DNA of 64,000 bases from Rhyacophila brunnea (lineage: Eukaryota > Arthropoda > Insecta > Trichoptera > Rhyacophilidae). This document shows positions 35,311 through 47,718 of this stretch, one piece after another. The notes under the pieces are model-generated. The model saw only the letters and a list, made by a program, of their open reading frames with translations, was not told where the DNA came from and did not search any database. Location of the stretch: contig JAGYXB010001001.1 in the NCBI GenBank assembly GCA_022495005.1, positions 62,001 through 126,000 on the forward strand. The letters are read 5' to 3'. The position numbers and the translations under genes are program-made. Positions within the stretch are counted from its first letter, which is position 1; every line of letters starts with the position of its first letter.

Positions 35311-36779
35311 CACATGTTATATGCTTGCTTGCTTGTGCGCGCGCACACCTACCAAAATTTGTCCGCACACATGTTTTCATCCCCCCCACAATCCTCACAC
35401 AAAAATATTGTAAAATAAACTTTTCTTTCTCAGATTTTAGTAATAACTATAGGTGTGTTCGGTGTACGTAACAAACAATTCAAGTGAACAATACGATTGC
35501 TTGCATAGTTACATAATATAGTACCATCTCCGTTATCCATACCTAGACAGTAAATAAACTAAACAGAGTGCACGTGTTTATGCTAAACCTATCGTCGGGC
35601 AGGCTTAATCTTAAGCCATCGAAAACAGATATTATTTAATGAGTATCGCCGCTATACGTAGTGTCAGCTTAGGAAACCCAAGTGACAGCTGTCAAATAAT
35701 TAAGTATATAATAATTAGCATTATATCAAATTTTCATTTTAATTCACTTGCATTATATATTTGATGTGAATCATGCATTTCTTTGTCCTTGAAATAAAAT
35801 GCCCACAGGAACGCAGTTATCGAAGCCTATTTTCTCCCACGTTTCATCGAATTAAGCGTAATAATAATTACTGTTAGGGGAATCTTTGTCTACACAGTGG
35901 TGTATTAAAAAAAAGTTTTAAGCGTTTCTATCATCTTTCATTTATATTTTCTACCTCCGAATACACATAAATGTAGTTCAAACTAAGTAGTCAAAATGTT
36001 AAAAAAACATTTCTGTATAGGGATATTAGCAAGTTTAAAATTTAGAGTAATTTGTTCTTAATATTTAATGATAAATGACAGTTACTATGTACATTCTTTC
36101 TTGGTTTTAGGCTCTTTGGATAATGTATACTGACATTACTTCTTGGTATTTGTCCACGTACAGAATTTCTCGGTAGTCGTATATCAAAAACATCTTTTGT
36201 GATTCAATTAGGGCCTGTTGTGCGTGGTATAAATAATAAATAACACGTAGCATTTTTGTCATACAAAACTCGACCGGCGTTTGAACAGTTGTGTCTACAA
36301 TATTATTTTAGATGGATATTAAAAGGACATTACTTTGTATCTCAAAGGAGTTAAACACTAAATTAAAAACAGAATTGTTTAATTATGCAACACTAGGAAT
36401 TGCAGTGAAATGGAATACCTGAGTAATTAAAAGACTCAAAATTAAAGTAATCCACTTTGTTCACCACCTATATTTTGAACCCTCTCCGAAAACAAGTCAT
36501 ACCCAGTTTTTGGCAAATCTCTAATATAACCCTTTATTTTTCTATATACAAATTTACTTATGAAGTCTGCTGTACTATCCTGTACTATCCTCAACCAGAG
36601 ACGATTTTGTGTGGAAGTGAAAGCCATCGGTGAGAAAAACGAGAAAACAAATCGTATACCAAAGCCAATTATATTCAGGCCGTTCCACTGAATTTTGAAT
36701 TACCATGTAGTAATTGATCATCTTCGAATGCAATGCGGTAACCTGATAACCGAAGGGGGGATAATTAGTGAATGTTAGC
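35311..36779. other. Unassigned intron sequence
   Basis: A short alternating GTGCGCGCGCACACC run at 35335. Open frames at 36442-36811 (minus) have no recognisable domain. Confidence 0.3.
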
Positions 36780-37326
36780 CATGGCCCCCACAACCTGATG
36801 CGGGCCCACATGCCAGGATGTATGTCGGGCCCCCCTACCTATCGCTAAGGTTAAGGTTAGTGTGATTTTCGACAATAGTGTTCCTAATGTGATTTTTTGT
36901 ATTTTCTGCGATTTATAAATAAATTCAATTGATTTACTGAGTTGTCAACACTTATCATCATTTATTATGAAGCACTGATCGCGACCTCCTTTTGTAGTAG
37001 CCAAGTAACATGCAACCCTTCGCCATATCGGGTAAATAGTCTTTTTGTAAGTCAAGAGACACACTTAAAATAATTATAAAATAAAATTCTACACATGAAT
37101 TATCATTAAATTATAATATATAATATCATCATGTTATCACATCAAATTGCATCGCAAAGCCATGCATTTTAAAATGTAAATATATCTTGAAGAAAATAGC
37201 ACCGCAGGCGACTTTTATTTTACTATTCGAGCGTATTTGTGGTGTGTTTTTCTCACTTAACTGGTCGACCAATCACGGCGGGCCCCTAGGCTAGAGCCCT
37301 GTCAGCCCCCCCTTGTGGGGGCCATG
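36780..37326. mobile_element. hAT-like MITE, CATGGCCCCCACAA family
   Basis: Left end CATGGCCCCCACAA and right end TTGTGGGGGCCATG are exact inverses over 14 bp, with GC-rich subterminal sequence on both sides. Flanks ATGTTAGC / ATGTTAAT match at 6 of 8. Internal ATGCAACCCTTCGCC and GCATCGCAAAGCCATGCATT recur at 63.6-63.9 kb and partly at 53.7-54.0 kb. Confidence 0.75.
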
Positions 37327-37822
37327 ATGTTAATACCTACCTAACTATGTTCAAATATATTATATTGAGAATTTGTATAGTATTGGTGGGTTGTATCAAG
37401 AGTTTCAACTGATATTAAATTATACTTAAATAATATAATATACGTACATTATTGTCGTACAAAATTTTCATGTTAAACGGAAACAGCATTTCGGGAATTG
37501 TGCCAGTGTCTAATAAGTACCAGCATTGTATTGAATCCTTGATCTCTAACCGCAGTACCTACTTACTAACGAGTTACTATACCAGTTTGATATAAACACT
37601 GAGAAGTGAATTATGCAAAATGTTGGTAAACGTATAATAGTAGACCAAGAAAATACTTGTACTGTACTGAGGAATCTATATTATAATTACTTAGGGAATT
37701 ATTAAATGTTTAAACTCCAACTACACAGTTTTTTTAAACTTACAGAAAAAATAATATAATGTATGCAATTATTCCAAATGCTCGTACTATTTTATAATAT
37801 TTGCATAAAATTATGTAAGTAT
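37327..37822. other. Unassigned AT-rich sequence
   Basis: No gene or repeat family recognised. Confidence 0.3.
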
Positions 37823-38036
37823 ACGGCATCGTGGGTCCCAGGTTTGAATCTTGGGTCTGGCAAGTACACATATTGTTTTTCAATTTGTTTATGAGTCGTA
37901 TGTACCTAATATGTTGAGTAAGTGGCTGACAACCATTCTCGTAAAAAATCTTATTACAAAAAGATCTGTTAACACAAACCTCCACTCTGTGGAGGCCCAT
38001 ATGATCTCACTAGGATTGGACATGGATACATGATTT
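37823..38036 (+). repeat. SINE family S1
   Basis: GGCATCGTGGGTCCCAGGTTTGAATCTTGG starts the copy in pieces: a remnant head and the B-box GGTTTGAATC. The body follows (GTACACATATTGTTTTTCAA, GAGTAAGTGGCTGACAACCA), then the 3' end GGAGGCCCATATGATCTCAC. The open frames across it are chance. Confidence 0.82.
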
Positions 38037-39009
38037 GACGGGATAAGTATTAGTTATACTATCGACCGAAGGTACTTAATGGAATTTGAATTTAAATTCT
38101 AATGGATTTAAGTTTTATACTATTCCATTTGAGTCGTTTCTTGCGACCTGGGTTTCGCCTTACACCATCTTCAGGCACTATGTGCACTCACCAAAAAAAA
38201 AGGGAAATACACAGTGAAAACGAATACAATTATTATTTCTAACTTATATTGTAAATCAATACAATAAAGTAGGTAAAAACTTTATCACGTACTTACTAAG
38301 TCAAGGATCACAATAAAAAATAACAAACAATTAATTATGGATAGTTGGAAGTGTTTGTAAAAAACCCCCTATCGCTAATAATACTTGTTTAACTAATATA
38401 ACTCTTTAAAGACTGATATTATTGATATATTATCTCATTAGTTAACTTAATTTAATTTCCAATACGTTACCATTGTTTTCCCAGTATTGACGATTTTACA
38501 CCTCTTGAATGTAGTATTATTATTGATTATTATTTAATGATTTAATATTAGATGCAAATATTTCCAAGTTAATTCAATTTTCTAGCCTTCGTAAAATCTT
38601 TACGCCTTTACAGTATGTGGCATCATTTCACGACGTAAATAATCAGAAATGTGAACCCTTGAACAGCGTTCATTAACTAAATCACACATTATCATCACGA
38701 TACTTTGTAAACGACCGACACGCAAGCAATTCCTTTACGGATGAAATAAGTAAGTTACAGATGGAGATCAAAGCAACAAAAATGCACTTCTTAGAATGTC
38801 TTAAAACATAAATCTTTTATAGAGAAGGCGGTAAACATTTACGTTTATTTCTCGCCAAGATTTACGGTATACAAAAATGAAAGAAATATCTACGTATAAA
38901 CTTAACGGAGAGTGTAGTAATCCATTTTATTACGTTTTATCAAAGCGATTACGAAATATGCAATTAAATGCAATCTATTAAAAAATTACTATATTCGTCA
39001 ATATGCACA
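38037..39009. other. Unassigned intron sequence
   Basis: No gene or repeat family recognised. Confidence 0.3.
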
Positions 39010-39017
39010 CAATATTA

Positions 39018-39759
39018 CAGTGGCGAAGACTCCATATATTTTTTAATTGCATATTGACATATTTATATACTTAATCACTTCATTATTTTATGTTATATAA
39101 AAATAATTTATTTTGCCAACGAGAGATGTCGTATATGTAAGAATGTATTACAGTATTACACAGTTTACAAAACAACTGCAAAGGCAATGACATTATTCAT
39201 TGTGCAAAGTTGTTGAAAAATATACCACAGCGGCGCCGTAAATAAATAATAAACGCCGCGACGTCTCGACGTAAATAAATCTCCGATTATGTGTGAAATA
39301 ATTCTGAATTTTTTTCGTATGGACTTTACGTCTCGTAACCTCAGCAAGTCTGCTGATTTGTACGAAATAAGTTAAGCTCCTATCGCAGAGCCTAAAACAT
39401 TCGCGCATAATAATGTTGTCACGACTGCGCCAAAATCATTATAATTAGATAATTAAAAAAATAATTTCAACGGCGTTTAATCGAATAATAATAAATAAGT
39501 AAGTATAGATTGTTTTTATACATACAAATAAATTTTATCTAATGATTTTTGATGGGTATACGTGTTTTGAAAAATACGTAATTTAAACACATCGAGTTTT
39601 TGAAGTTTCATTGAATTAGTGTGTCGTTGTCATTTACTAGTGTGTACCTATTCATTAGTAGTAAATATCGTACTATTCTCGTAAGTATACCTAACGAGTG
39701 TGCTCTTTTTATCAGATCTCCACAGCCTACCTCTTTCCAAAAGTCACCCTTCGCCACTG
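39018..39759. mobile_element. hAT MITE, CAGTGGCGAAG family, copy 3
   Basis: Left end CAGTGGCGAAG and right end CTTCGCCACTG are exact inverses and are flanked by a perfect 8-bp duplication, CAATATTA. The right ~130 bp is shared, inverted, with 57669-57830. The middle (39160-39440) is less AT-rich and looks unlike the other copies, as if a different internal segment were carried. Confidence 0.9.
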
Positions 39760-39883
39760 CAATATTATCTAAAAACAGTATGACAAAAATTATTAAACGA
39801 GAGATTTTTTATATTTTCAAATAGGTATCTATTTCTAGTCAACAAAACTGTTTACTATAAACTTAACGTTCGTTGCCGCCACA

Positions 39884-40136
39884 GAACAGATTGATAAATA
39901 GAATTCCGATAGGCTATACTCAAACACTAAGCTGGAAAACGCTACTCTCACACTGCCTTTATCCTTAGCGATAAATAGGCGTGCCCGCCAAAGATCTTAG
40001 CCTGGGGGCCCGCTTCAGGACGTGGGGGCCATGATTGTAATATATCATTATGATAATGAATTTTTATTATATAACGAAACAGCTGTCAACATAACGACCA
40101 CAGAATAGATTAATAAATAGAATTCCGATAGGCTAT
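39884..40136 (+). repeat. Direct repeats flanking a GC-rich MITE end
   Basis: AATAGAATTCCGATAGGCTA with upstream CAGAACAGATTGATA recurs ~217 bp later with CAGAATAGATTAATA. Between them (39955-40032) lies a right end of the CATGGCCCCCACAA family (GGGGGCCCGCTTC, GTGGGGGCCATG). Confidence 0.65.
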
Positions 40137-40845
40137 CACCCAATACACTACATTTTGACGCAGGGTTTTGGTTGTGTGACTGTGAGTGTCCTACAAAAAT
40201 GAACCACAAATTATAGACGTGTAATAGTGTGTGTTGCAACCTTCAAATACACCAATATCGAATGAGTGCCAGTGTCAGTGCACAAACCGAGAGCAGTTGT
40301 CAGAATGAAGGATACGCATATTCTTGACATGTGTTTAAGTTTATCTCATATTCTTCCACACTCAATGACATTAATATGGACAAAGCATCTGGAAAAACAA
40401 TGACACTCACTTTTTTGCCGGGTCTGCCGAATGGCATAATCTGTTCTAACGCCATTACAATAAAGGTGATATTGCTATAAATTCCCGATGCGTGATATCG
40501 CAAAATGGAAATTGCGTGACGTCTACCTATACATGTGCGAATGTTGCTATGCGCGAATTTACTTGCTAGCTACTGTATTGAGTGCGTTGTCCATTAATAA
40601 TGTCATTGTCCACACTTGATATCGGTTGCCTGTTACTCCACATTCGTTAGGTATTTCAGTTCCCATTATTTCTGAGTTTCCTGATTATTATCTAATCTTT
40701 GATGATTATTTTCAATATCAAAATGTATTTTTATTAGGTTATTATCATATAAAACTAATTTTCCTTCCATGCCATTCTCTTTATAATCCGTGATAGTACT
40801 ATACACATGTTAATTAGTTAATGTCAATTAGATAGGCGGCTTTCA
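40137..40845. other. Unassigned sequence
   Basis: A stretch GTGTTTAAGTTTATCTCATA near 40323 recurs with one change at 47405. No gene recognised. Confidence 0.3.
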
Positions 40846-40849
40846 TGGT

Positions 40850-41140
40850 GCACGGGCCCTATGTTAGAACTTGCGAGTGCAAGCTACCCGGTCGACATGA
40901 CGTCATATGACATCATTGTGACGTACTACCAGAGTGATAATAGCATTCGAGAAAATAACGCTGGTCAGACAGTGGCGCTATTCATTGTCACCATACACAT
41001 ATAGGTGTTTCATCATAATAATATCTATGGTGAGCACTGTGCGCTGGGCGGCATGCCTCGAGCGTGTATTGGCTGACGTCACAATTACGTCATGTCGTCG
41101 GATGACACACGAGTCGATAGTTAGGAAATCGCGGTGCAGT
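40850..41140. repeat. Repeat with TGACGTCA words; part shared with 2541-2690
   Basis: CTCGAGCGTGTATTGGCTGA, CGTCACAATTACGTCATG and CGATAGTTAGGAAATC are the inverse of the insert in the Helitron. A second TGACGTCATATGACATCA lies at 40897. No coding content. Confidence 0.55.
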
Positions 41141-41159
41141 ACGTAAGGCGCTGGCCTTA

Positions 41160-41945
41160 CATCTCAAATCAAATCAAATCAAATTTATTTTACATAAATA
41201 GAACATAACAAATTATAAATTCAAAGTGTTCACGACATGACGTAAAAATAAGTGTTAATAATTTTTAAAAATAAAAATACAGAGGAGTGTAAGTTAATAA
41301 TACGATAAGTAATAGAATATGATATAAAATAAGAAAACAAATAAAATAACAAAATAAAAGTAGATGGAAGCACACAAGAGTGAACCTTGATAGACCCTAT
41401 CTTAAAAACTTATAAAACAACGTCCACCTAAATTCACCCTCACGTAAGTAGAATATATCAATATCCGAAGCGATTTCATTGAACATGGTTATTGCCCTCC
41501 CAATTGGCATTACTAATGGCAGGTTAGTTCTGCACCGTGGGAGAACAAACAACGGATGCCCTCGATTCCTAAGGTAATTATCAGAGACACACAAGCCAAT
41601 ACCACCAGGAATGGCAGAGTTCACAATTACGCCGCGTATAAGTCTGAAAAAATATGTAGCTAAATAAAGATCCCTTCTAAATTTTAAGCTACAGTATGTA
41701 AGCATCCCTAAGACAAAGTCAGTCGGACAGAGCCACGGATAATATCCATACAGCCGAAAGTAAAGGAGTCTCAAAAATGTATTTTGGACTCTCTCCACCA
41801 TAAGGCCGTACTTCAACTGATGCGGGGCCCAAACGATAGACCCACTCTCAAGTCTGCTTCTAACTAAGGAGTTATAGAGAATTTTTAGTACCGTAACATC
41901 CGAAAAGACCCGGGAAGTACGCAAGACAAAGCCCAACATCTATCT
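41160..41945 (-). mobile_element. LINE, 5'-truncated, with (TGATT)n tail
   Basis: On the minus strand a reverse-transcriptase C-terminal frame is followed by a ~230-bp 3' UTR that ends in TTTGATTTGATTTGATTTGA at 41162-41186. A pentanucleotide tail instead of poly-A is typical of some insect non-LTR elements. Truncated upstream of about 41945. Relatives of the 3' UTR at 27155 and 59590. Confidence 0.85.
41397..41939 (-). CDS. Non-LTR reverse transcriptase, C-terminal 180 residues
   Basis: The frame begins LGFVLRTSRVFSDVTVLKIL, then YNSLVRSRLESGSIVWAPH, which is the conserved block after the palm domain in insect LINEs (LVRs.LEygs.vW.P). It continues VERVQNTFLRLLYFR and ends near GEFRWTLFYKFLR. 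The catalytic YADD and endonuclease domains are missing because of 5' truncation, so it is a dead fragment although the remaining frame is open. The intact frame suggests a fairly young insertion. A Jockey- or CR1-type LINE is likely; I cannot decide the clade from this end. Confidence 0.85.
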   Translation of the reverse strand: MLGFVLRTSRVFSDVTVLKILYNSLVRSRLESGSIVWAPHQLKYGLMVERVQNTFLRLLYFRLYGYYPWLCPTDFVLGMLTYCSLKFRRDLYLATYFFRLIRGVIVNSAIPGGIGLCVSDNYLRNRGHPLFVLPRCRTNLPLVMPIGRAITMFNEIASDIDIFYLREGEFRWTLFYKFLR

Positions 41946-42086
41946 GTATCTGGAAGTATCTGGAAGAAATAGAGATAATTTGTATATATAAAAAAAATGA
42001 TTTAGTTACGTAGATATAAGTTAAAACTAATAATATGAATGTATATTTGTAATGTGTATTTTACTACAATCTACTCTAGTGCATAT

Positions 42087-42798
42087 TAGTGCAGGATCCC
42101 ATAGACTTTTCGTATACATAATATGCGGAACGCATTCTGACAATTAGAATGGGTTTTTGGGGTCACACAGATATATAATGTCGATGTTGCCAGGCGATAT
42201 TCGTGGTCAATTTTTTTTTATTGAGGTTTTAATTTTTTTTTTTATAATCCACCACAATTTGTTCTGAGTGCTTCAATAAAACCAAGACCGAATCGGGGAT
42301 TAATTGAAAATGCAATAATTGTACCATGCCATCGGCATGGTCGTAGAACGGTTCGTCCCATTTGAAAAAATAAAAATAGCGGGTAGTGCAATGTGTTCAA
42401 AATTATCGATTCTTAGGATCTTCCTTGGCTTAAATTATTTTAATTAGTAATATTTTTGTATATAATCACCCAGATTGGTTTCTTTACCATATATATGCAT
42501 ATGACATTAGTTTTAGTATAATGATCAATCCAGAAACAGTGTAGGTTGCACATATTATAGGTAGGTGAATAAATTAAATAACGATAACCACTAACCACAC
42601 TAAGTGCGCTTTATTAAAAAAAAGAAACAAGTCAAGTGTTCAAACTGCTTTAAGTATCATGATCACAGTTTTTACAAACACTACTTACAGATTTGCACAA
42701 TGATATAGATGTCAAAGCCGATTTCTTATAACTACATGATACTGTACGGCAGTTAGAATTACATTTGCATGGTTAAAAGTCTATGGGATCCTGCACTA
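42087..42798. mobile_element. 712-bp MITE, CXC-tail DNA element family, copy 1
   Basis: Both termini are TAGTGCAGGATCCCATAGAC plus TTTT, inverted. The right part encodes, on the minus strand, a degraded version of the Cys-rich tail found at 51414-51659. Outer flanks TAT/TAT suggest a short target duplication. Internal hairpin word CCATGCCATCGGCATGG at about 42325. The rest is shared with 51530-52215 in opposite orientation. Confidence 0.88.
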
Positions 42799-44090
42799 TA
42801 TATACATAATTTAATTTGAAATAAGGCTGTATTTATGTGAATAACATTACTCAAGAATAAAAATAATTAAGATACGCCAGTAATACCGTTGGATAGAGGA
42901 TTGAATAGTAAAAATACTAGTTGTCTTGTTTTGTTAACTAAAAACTGCATTTTTCGAGATGTTACGGTCTAGTGCTGGACGGTAATTTAGTTAAAAAATT
43001 TAGTAGGTATACCAAAGAAGATAAACAAGTAAATAACAATATAATATATTACTTCGTTTTGAATGAAGTGTAGGCGTTCTGTAGCGAGTGTTTTGAATGT
43101 TATTGTTAGTTTGTTGTATTGAATAACGGAGCAGGACCGGTTGCCTGTCCGATTTATCGAAATATATCGCGCGGTGAGGGTCCGAGAGGGGAGGGGACAG
43201 CTGTGAATGGTGTAATAAATACAAATAAATAAGTTTTCATCGTCTCACGTCAGGGATATCCAATATGCAGATACCAGATTGAACGTAAAATAAATGAAGT
43301 TGAAATAGTGATCAAAGATATCAGTATAAAATTTTAGCATTTATAATAAGAAAAATCCTGAAATATGCACTAAGTAATAGTTTGTTTATGATGTCGAAAT
43401 GTTCGCCCTTTGATGTTTGCACTTTGACTATGTATTTTCATCATGTCTGAGCATAAAATATAGATATAAAAAAATATTATTATTTTTGTCAGCTGTGTGT
43501 TACGTGATAAGATAACCAACCATTGACGCATGAACGAAGTCTGTCAAAAATATAATTACTTCAAAATTTTATTCTGTCAGAATCATTCATTTCATAAAAA
43601 AATGATAACTTATTAATAGGGGTCAATTTCCAAATGTATATGTCAATTAAGTATTTTACTAGTATTTTACTTTAAAATAAAATAATATATTTACAACTTC
43701 TTTCTTAGTATTGGAGTTTTTTCTTAAATTTATGGTGGAATAGTATTGGAATATGTAGTGTTAATTAATTAATTTATTTGCAATTAGAATTTTTTAATAA
43801 GTTATATCCTTTTGGCTGTCCAAGAAAAAAATACAAAGTTCATAAAGAAAATACCATTTTTTTTTTCCATTATTTGTTTATTATAATCATTTTAATTTTG
43901 GTACCTACGTTACGTTAGTGGCAGATACGTTCTTATTCATTCAAATTGGAAAATGGTAACTCTGTCTGCGATCATCTATGAAGAATGCCCTTTTGCCAGT
44001 GTGTAAATATTTTTTTTTGTAAACTTAACCTGATATTTAAATAAAAAATCACCAAAATTTAACTTGCGCTCTTTTGGCTTTGGGCAGTCG
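42799..44090. other. Unassigned sequence with a GC-richer patch
   Basis: 43060-43210 is CpG-containing (AATATATCGCGCGGTGAGGG), with no convincing frame or splice signals. Possible conserved intronic element. The rest is AT-rich with no features seen. Confidence 0.25.
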
Positions 44091-44097
44091 ATGTGTT

Positions 44098-44165
44098 TTT
44101 GATCCAGCCACGGCATTTGAACCCGCAACCTATACAATCACATAGGTGGGCATACTAGACACAAT
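44098..44165 (-). repeat. tRNA-like SINE head (weak)
   Basis: Minus strand reads a B-box-like GGTTGCGGGTTCAAATGCC. The A-box is poor. Confidence 0.35.
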
Positions 44166-44464
44166 TTCCAAATGAGCAAACGAATTATTGCTTTTAAATT
44201 AGTAATAATAATTAATAACAATACATAATATATATCCATATTTATTTATTATTATCCAACGTGTGACTTGATCGTCCCATCACACCAAAGAAACCGATGC
44301 CAATGACCGTACGACGTCAGACTTTGATACTGTAATATTATTTTAAGAAATGTTTTATTAAAAAAAAAATGGATAACGATATGACTGAAGTAAAGTTGTA
44401 AGCTCCTAGTAGCTATTTTATTACAATTTTATGCAAGTGTATTTATGTACAAAACATATATTAA

Positions 44465-44670
44465 AGGGCTCGAAATGGACCGGAGCGCACCGGAGCGCCG
44501 TTCCTATTCGTGAAATCGGTAAAATTATCGCTCCGTCTCGTGAAAAAAATAATTTGACCATCTGAGCATGATAGGCCATATAATAGAAAATCTAACACAC
44601 CTATTTTTAAATTCTAAATATTCAGAAAACTGTCGAGCGCTCCGGTTCGTAAACTTCTCCATTCCGAGCT
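44465..44670. mobile_element. hAT MITE, GCTCGAAAT family, second copy
   Basis: Left end GGGCTCGAAATGGACCGGAG with CGCACCGGAGCG; right end, inverted, AGCTCGGAATGGAGAAG then CGGAGCGCTCG. Related to 34841-35076. Target duplication not resolved. Confidence 0.6.
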
Positions 44671-44715
44671 AAAACTAAAACTATGGAATAGGCATTTGAA
44701 ATGCGTCGATTGCAG

Positions 44716-44862
44716 CAGTGGGTCTATTCTATATACAAGGCGGCTATGGACGATTAAAGTGATAAATATTTCACTTTATCATATTATTTATGTATTGAGA
44801 CATTTAATTGTTATAATAAGTAGCTATATTATAATGAAATTTATAGTACATCGGGAAATGAA
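44716..44862 (+). repeat. MITE, CTATTCTATA family, left half only
   Basis: CAGTGGGTCTATTCTATATA then AAGGCGGCTATGGACG; stops near 44862 just before another copy begins. The middle has TTATGTATTGAGACATTTAA as in the neighbouring copy. Confidence 0.65.
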
Positions 44863-44869
44863 ACAACTC

Positions 44870-45131
44870 CAGTGGGTCTATTCTATACGCAAAGCGGCTA
44901 CCAGCGGCTATCGACGGTAATGTATCGTATTTATGTATTGAGGTACCTATTATAATTGCTACAATAAGTTAGCCGTTTAAGCTGTAAAAACTGTCTATCT
45001 CTGTTAAGTTAAGTTAAAACTGTTACCAATTTTTGACAGTTTAGACGGTTAACTTATTGTAACAATTAATAGCCTCAATACATAAATATGATAAACTACC
45101 GTCGATAGTTGCCTTGTGTATCAAATACGTA
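44870..45131. mobile_element. MITE, CTATTCTATA family, copy 3
   Basis: Left CAGTGGGTCTATTCTATACG and CGGCTATCGACGGTAATG; the right end is its inverse (ACTACCGTCGATAGTTGCC) with the last bases mutated. Inner inverted blocks GCTACAATAAGTTAGCCGTT and AGACGGTTAACTTATTGTAA. Confidence 0.75.
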
Positions 45132-47039
45132 TAATTATATTAATTGAGATGTAAAATGTAAAAAGTGTGTAGGTAAATTCAATTGTAATATGATATGATT
45201 TCATTGAGATTTTGAAGAAGAAACATTAACATTAACCTTCAATTTTTATTTACTTAATCAGCGTACTTGAAAGTAGTTTTTAAATTGACATTTAGGAAGC
45301 CCGTGTGACCTCATCGTATTACTTGATTCTCATTGCAGTGAGAGAAATAGAATAAGTGAAGCGCGTATTTATCTTTACCGTCACGCGATAGGCTCTTTGC
45401 AACATAGACAAATAATTTGACGATGAGTGTCTAAAACTTTATAATTAATGGAAATTTAAATATTTCTGTATGTTCTTTAATTTGCAATGTCTTAGTGTCG
45501 TCAGCAAAATATAATACATTTTATTAAGTTCAATAATGCTATTGGGAGAGTGTGATAGATCACTACCATTTTTGATACTGGATCACCGCATACTGCAGCT
45601 ATGTCGACCACTAGCAGCAGTCGTAACTGCTGTTTCCAAAAAAATGTGTGATGAATAGTGTTTGTGTTTTCAGATAATTTTATATAATCCACAATTTTTT
45701 TGGCGCGACTGCATTTTGCGGCTCGATCGACTGCGAATTTTTTTTTTAAATGTTGTATTGAACTTACATAATGTCGTAGTTTGTCATGTCGTTTATTTTC
45801 ACGTATACATGAATCCCGTCATGCACCGTGATGACAGGCAATTATTTCACTAGTGAATTTATATATTAGTACTTACGTTTGTACGTAACGTAAACGTTGT
45901 ACGAAGCGTAGAACGCAATATGATAGATATGGTATATTATACCCCGTTATTTGCATTTCGTTCGATGGCTTAATGAAAATTCCTATTGGGGGTTGGAGCC
46001 TAAAACGGCGTAATTCTCTCATGCCGCTAATGAAATATTTGAAACGCCTACGATCGGTGGTTATTTGTTTAACAATCTCAATTTGCAGTCAGCTTTGACG
46101 GTGTAATTAAAGTTTTCTGTAGTACTACGGGGAACTACCGAAATAAGTTATATTTATATAACAATATAACAATAAAGTACCTACTTACTCTTAAATTAAT
46201 AGCGATTATATTATATGATGTGGTTATGCGAAGTTTATCATTAATATTGTTGTTGTTATTAATTTGTGTCTTTTTTAAAAATCGTTTTTATACTACAACA
46301 TGCCAATGATTTGTAGTAGCAATGAAACAGCAGTGTATCAGTGACGTATATGTTACGCCGAATGTGCGAAATTGACTATTACATGAAATGGGTAAAATTT
46401 TGCCTAAATCATGAAAAATGCAAGCCTGTTGCCTTATTCGTGAATTAGGCAAATTATCTGCCGAGTGCGTGAATTCGCCAGGGAATGGAATTCTTAAACT
46501 ATCAACGTAACAGTAGAAAAAGTAAATTTAATAAATAAAGTTTGGTTACAAGTCGGCCTTATAACAAACTAACAGATACATCGATACGTAATATAATAAT
46601 ATAATAGTTGTTGCTATATAAATTCGCTACGTTGTATTTTTAGTACCTACCAATACTCACGCGTTCAGTGGCTGTAATTTCACACGTATTGTTTTTGTAT
46701 GAATATCGTGCCATCTACCAGAAAATTATCTTAGCAGATCGGAAAATTTCACTAAAGTTAGAGGCTTTTCATTATCAACCTTCAAGCAAATAATTGAAAA
46801 TACACTGTTGAATCATATAATTATTATTCTACTTCATATCATATTATTATTAATACCTTCTAAGTCCTGTATGACTAACAAGTACTTATCTATACACTAT
46901 GACCCCCATTGCCCACCTACTTCTTATTATTACTTATAGGTACCCATTAGCAATTAAAAGATTTTTGTAATTAAATAACCGTAAACCATAGACAGTAATA
47001 AAAATTACGTGTACCTAATAATTATCCAATGATGTACAT
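45132..47039. other. Unassigned intron sequence
   Basis: GC-richer, non-coding patch at about 45990-46060. No gene or repeat recognised elsewhere. Confidence 0.3.
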
Positions 47040-47178
47040 AAACACTTCTGAAAAATATATAGCTAACCAATAGAAAAAATCTTTTTGAAAAAAAAAACGA
47101 CACCCAGGTGGATTTGGACCTGCGCCCCCCGAGATTCGCGCCCAAATGCGGTGACCACTAAGCTATTCGTATCCTATC
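47040..47178 (-). repeat. tRNA-derived SINE, family S2
   Basis: A minus-strand head (AGCTTAGTGGTCACCGCATT and B-box CAGGTCCAAATCCACC) is followed by the tail AAAAGATTTTTTCTATTGGTT, shared with 54400-54540 and in form with 49850. Confidence 0.55.
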
Positions 47179-47718
47179 TCATTGCTACGAAGTTAACCGG
47201 TGGTTATTTCTACAGAACATTTTAATAAAATATAAATGTGAAAGGCAGTTGCCGTGAAAAAGAGTTTCGTAGCCGGGCTATTTATATTATTTTATGATCC
47301 AACCCAAAAAACACAAAGCGCGTTAACCGTCTTCAAATATTAGATGCGCTTTTCGTTTATGTGACAGAGTTTAATGTAGGTATATTATGATACATTCTTT
47401 AACACGTGTTTAAGTTTATCCCATATTTCTCCACACTCGAAACCAGTTCCCACTAATTTTGTCTTTCATTTTTTTACAATACTCTCTGGAGCGCTTTCTA
47501 AATTGCTTTACTTATTGGCAATCAGCTTTTTTAAATCAAAGTAGTGTATTACCTTAATTACTAACCGGTGTCAGAATCACTCTATTCATTAAATAAAAAA
47601 AATAGTTTACCCAATGATGCATGTATCAACTTACAGTTTAAATATTGTCCTACGCAATAGCCTTCCAACCATACGAAACAGATCCTTAAATTATCTCGAA
47701 TGAGAACGTACTGTTTTA
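47179..47718. other. Unassigned; part resembles 6030-6160
   Basis: AGCGCTTTCTAAATTGC and CCTTAATTACTAACCGG (47490-47570) recur at 6034-6143, marking an undefined interspersed repeat. Confidence 0.35.
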
